From Blastomyces gilchristii SLH14081 (lineage: Eukaryota; Ascomycota; Eurotiomycetes; Onygenales; Ajellomycetaceae), in assembly GCF_000003855.2 (NCBI RefSeq), contig NW_003101641.1, forward strand, positions 1-64,000: a stretch of 64,000 nt of DNA. The letters are read 5' to 3'. A program made the translations under genes and the position numbers. This document shows positions 61,930-64,000 of this stretch, piece after piece. A model generated the notes under the pieces. That model worked only from the letters and a program-made list of their open reading frames with translations, was not told the origin of the DNA and made no database searches. Position 1 is the first letter of the stretch, and each line of letters begins with the position of its first letter.

Positions 61930-61968
61930 TATATATTATACTAATCTATTCAGCATAGACCTCTTACA
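61930..61968 (+). repeat. G1-a 3' LTR, last 39 bp
   Basis: TATATATTATACTAATC...CCTCTTACA, completing the LTR begun at 53436. ATTTC (61969-61973) follows, the second half of the G1-a target duplication. Confidence 0.92.
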
Positions 61969-61973
61969 ATTTC

Positions 61974-64000
61974 TTTACAACACTCAGTCTGAGTATTTTA
62001 TAAAGCTTTTTCATCTTCTCTAGTCTCTCTGTATCTGTTGTTCTGATCTTCTTAACATAGTCAGATCTGTGAGAGAGTTCATTCACTGAGTTCTTAGTTC
62101 TCTTAATATACTCTATCTTGAATCAGAATTCACTCAGTCTCTGAGCTCAGCAAATCTGTCACTGCAAGAGTTTCTTTATCAAAGTAAACTGTTATAAGCT
62201 ATTATAATCAGTTCTAATAGTAATTACTGTTATAAGACTCTTAAAGTAGTGATATTAGTGATAGAAGAATTTCACTATTATAAGAAGCTTCTGATTATAA
62301 ATGCTATAGTTAATCTCTACAGATTGTATCTTTTATAAGAAAAAGATCACTGAAATTCAGTTCTTATTTAACTGTAGTTATAAGACTATTTCTGAAATTA
62401 TAAAGAAGAAGATATCTGTCTTTAATCTGATTAAGAGTAAGAGATTAAAGTGAAATAGTATCACTGTATCTATAAATATCTGTTTCAATCTTATAAAAGC
62501 TCTGTGAGCTTCTGAGATAAGAAAGTTCTTACAGTTCTCTCTTCTTAACAATCTTTTCATTCTTTATTTATGAAATAACTTCTTCTTATTTTCACTCTTC
62601 AGTATATTTGTAAGAGTTAAGAAGATTCTTATAAATACAAAGATAAATTATCTATAGAAATTCATAAAGCTCAGAAAGATCTGAATCTCATAAATACTAG
62701 TTAACTCTGATTATAATAGAATAGTCTCAATCTATGAAGATTTCATCTGAATATTATCTGTGATAATCATATATTCTAGGAAATTAATCTGATAGATACT
62801 GAAGTTGTACTTTATAAGCTTAATATACAGTTCTATCTTATCTAAGATCTTTAACACAGTTTATATATAGTCAGTGTGTTCTTTCTTCTTCACAGAGTAC
62901 ATTATCACATTATTCAGATATATTATCACAAAGATATTCAGATATATACAAAGTATTTTATTAATAAAAGACTGAAATACTGTGAGAGTATTAGTTAAAT
63001 TAAAAGATATTACTAGATATTTAAATAATTTCAGCATGATTTTAAAGACAGTCTTTCATTCATTCTCAGACTGTATTTATAGCTGTATATATACATTAAT
63101 TATATTCAGTTGTATAAATATGACAGCTTCTGTGAGACAGTTAATCACATTCTTAATCAGAGATAGAGAATAGTAACTCTTTATTATCTTAAAGTTCAGA
63201 TCACAGTAGTTTATATATAATCTGAAATCTTTATTCTTCTTCTTTATAAATATCACAGAGGCTTCTGCAGAGATCTGTGAAAATTGAATAAAGTTATTCT
63301 TCAGATTTTTCTTTATGTAAGTCTGTAAGATCTCTGTCTCATGATAAAAGAGCTTATAGATTGATTCTTAGAAGAGTTTCTATTCTTCTATTAAATCTAT
63401 TATTAGATTCTTCTCATGATAATATGAAAGCTTAGCTGTCTTAGCTGAACTGAATATCTCTGTGAGATCTTGATATTTCTCTGATATCTGAAGCTCAGTT
63501 TTCATGACTGTAAAGTTCTCAGACATTTATAAAGTTCTTATATAGATAAGTTTATCTTCTCTAATTAAGTCTACAGTATCAACTGATTCTATCTCTATAA
63601 GTGAGTCTGTTAACACTGATCAGAAGTATAAACCTGACTTATAAACAGCTATGTATGAATTGTATCTTTGAAGTTATACAAGTCTTAAGTACATGTTATC
63701 TGTGATATCTGTAATAATCACAGTTTCTACAAATCTTCTTCAGATTTCAGAGAGATCTTATAATTCAAAGATAGCTCTTATAAGTCTCTCAGTTCTCAGA
63801 TCTGAGTTCTTACATTCTGCTTATTATAAAAGCAGATTCTCAGTTTCTATTATTCAGCTTATTCACTCTGTAAGCTTTAAAGACACTACAGTGATCTGAG
63901 ATTCTGAATTTATTAATACTTCTTATACTTATAAGATAGTAGTACTGCAGTGCAGTCTTTCTTTATAAGTATATATTTTTATTAAAGAAGTAACAGATTC
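61974..64000 (-). pseudogene. Gypsy-2 pol 5' half: RT and RNase H (antisense)
   Basis: On the minus strand from 64000 leftwards: an uncertain gag/protease part to about 63510, then the pre-RT linker (ISEKYQDLTEIFSSAKTAKL). RT is at about 63400-62850 (IKKKNKDFRLYINYCDLN, YLVISFNLTNTLTVFQ; YLDD box read YLNNVIMYS near 62900). RNase H is at about 62700-62150. The tether FKIEYIKRTKNSVNELSHR lies near 62110-62060, corresponding to a VADALSRRPDY motif. The frame continues into the segment ending at 7526 once the G1-a insertion is removed. The element runs off the right edge. Confidence 0.87.

Larger units (their letters stand above)
7527..61968 (+). mobile_element. G1-a: Gypsy-1 chromovirus hosting all inner insertions
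   Basis: The 5' LTR starts TGTGGCGGG at 7527 and the 3' LTR ends CTCTTACA at 61968. Both ends are flanked by the 5-bp direct repeat ATTTC (7522-7526 and 61969-61973), the standard Ty3/Gypsy duplication. Removing the inner insertions restores one element: LTR 7527-7797, gag, protease, RT and RNase H to 11593, integrase parts in the gap, at 25269-25557, at 47062-47267 and at 52948-53435, then the 3' LTR in two parts. Its own length is roughly 5.5 kb. The host target is the Gypsy-2 pol gene. Confidence 0.9.

Noticed and set aside
7527..61968. Classical CpA-directed RIP as the explanation
   Set aside because: CpA and TpG remain frequent while CC, GG and CG vanish; LTR comparison shows few CpA changes. 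RIP-like still fits, but not the textbook context.
1..64000. CRISPR array, bacterial operon, rRNA, tRNA or phage
   Set aside because: No regularly spaced repeats, no tRNA cloverleaf or rRNA blocks, and all recognisable proteins are eukaryotic transposon products.

Overview
The window is a transposon graveyard from a filamentous-ascomycete-type genome. No intact host gene, rRNA, tRNA or CRISPR array is visible. It is extremely AT-rich. Almost every reading frame is broken by TGA, TAG and TAA codons exactly where Trp, Gln or Arg codons are expected in fungal Ty3/Gypsy, Tad-like LINE, hAT and Copia proteins. This is repeat-directed C-to-T hypermutation (RIP-like). Unusually, the losses fall mainly on CpC/GpG and CpG, while CpA survives well, unlike the classical Neurospora pattern. 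AT-rich blocks with CpG-depleted repeats are known from Onygenales (Coccidioides/Blastomyces group), so such a fungus is plausible, but the window alone does not prove it.

Layout. 1-222 is unmutated sequence of unknown nature. 223-418 is the 3' tip of a LINE. 415-2992 is a partial hAT copy, apparently inserted in a Copia reverse-transcriptase remnant (2993-3655). 3656-5750 is unassigned AT-rich DNA with local repeats. From about 5750 the window enters an antisense chromovirus (Gypsy-2: integrase and chromodomain to 7526; RNase H and RT at 61974-64000). It is split by one enormous nested insertion, 7527-61968, bounded by a perfect 5-bp target duplication ATTTC.

That insertion is a Gypsy-1 chromovirus (G1-a, identical LTR lengths of 271 bp). 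Its integrase/chromodomain region and 3' LTR received further elements: G1-b (antisense, ending 25268, its other end in the 620-N gap), G1-c (25558-47061, duplication ACTAT), a hAT transposon (47268-52947, 8-bp duplication ATYAAGAG) and Gypsy-3 copy B (53668-61925, duplication GACC, inside the 3' LTR). G1-b contains a LINE (15875-23490). G1-c contains Gypsy-3 copy A (26657-36701, duplication CTGT) and G1-d (39975-45702, duplication AAGAG). Gypsy-3 copy A contains a 5'-truncated LINE (27921-29702, 13-bp duplication). The deepest path is Gypsy-2 > G1-a > G1-c > Gypsy-3 A > LINE-2, five layers.

Points of most interest are the mutation context, a roughly 730-bp unmutated block with a 164-bp tandem repeat at the 5' end of the long LINE, a conserved 3'-UTR hairpin in all three LINE copies, and a 2.2-kb post-pol module in both Gypsy-3 copies carrying an RS-rich frame and a His/Cys-rich frame. 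All translations behind these calls were read by eye, and domain limits inside elements are approximate.
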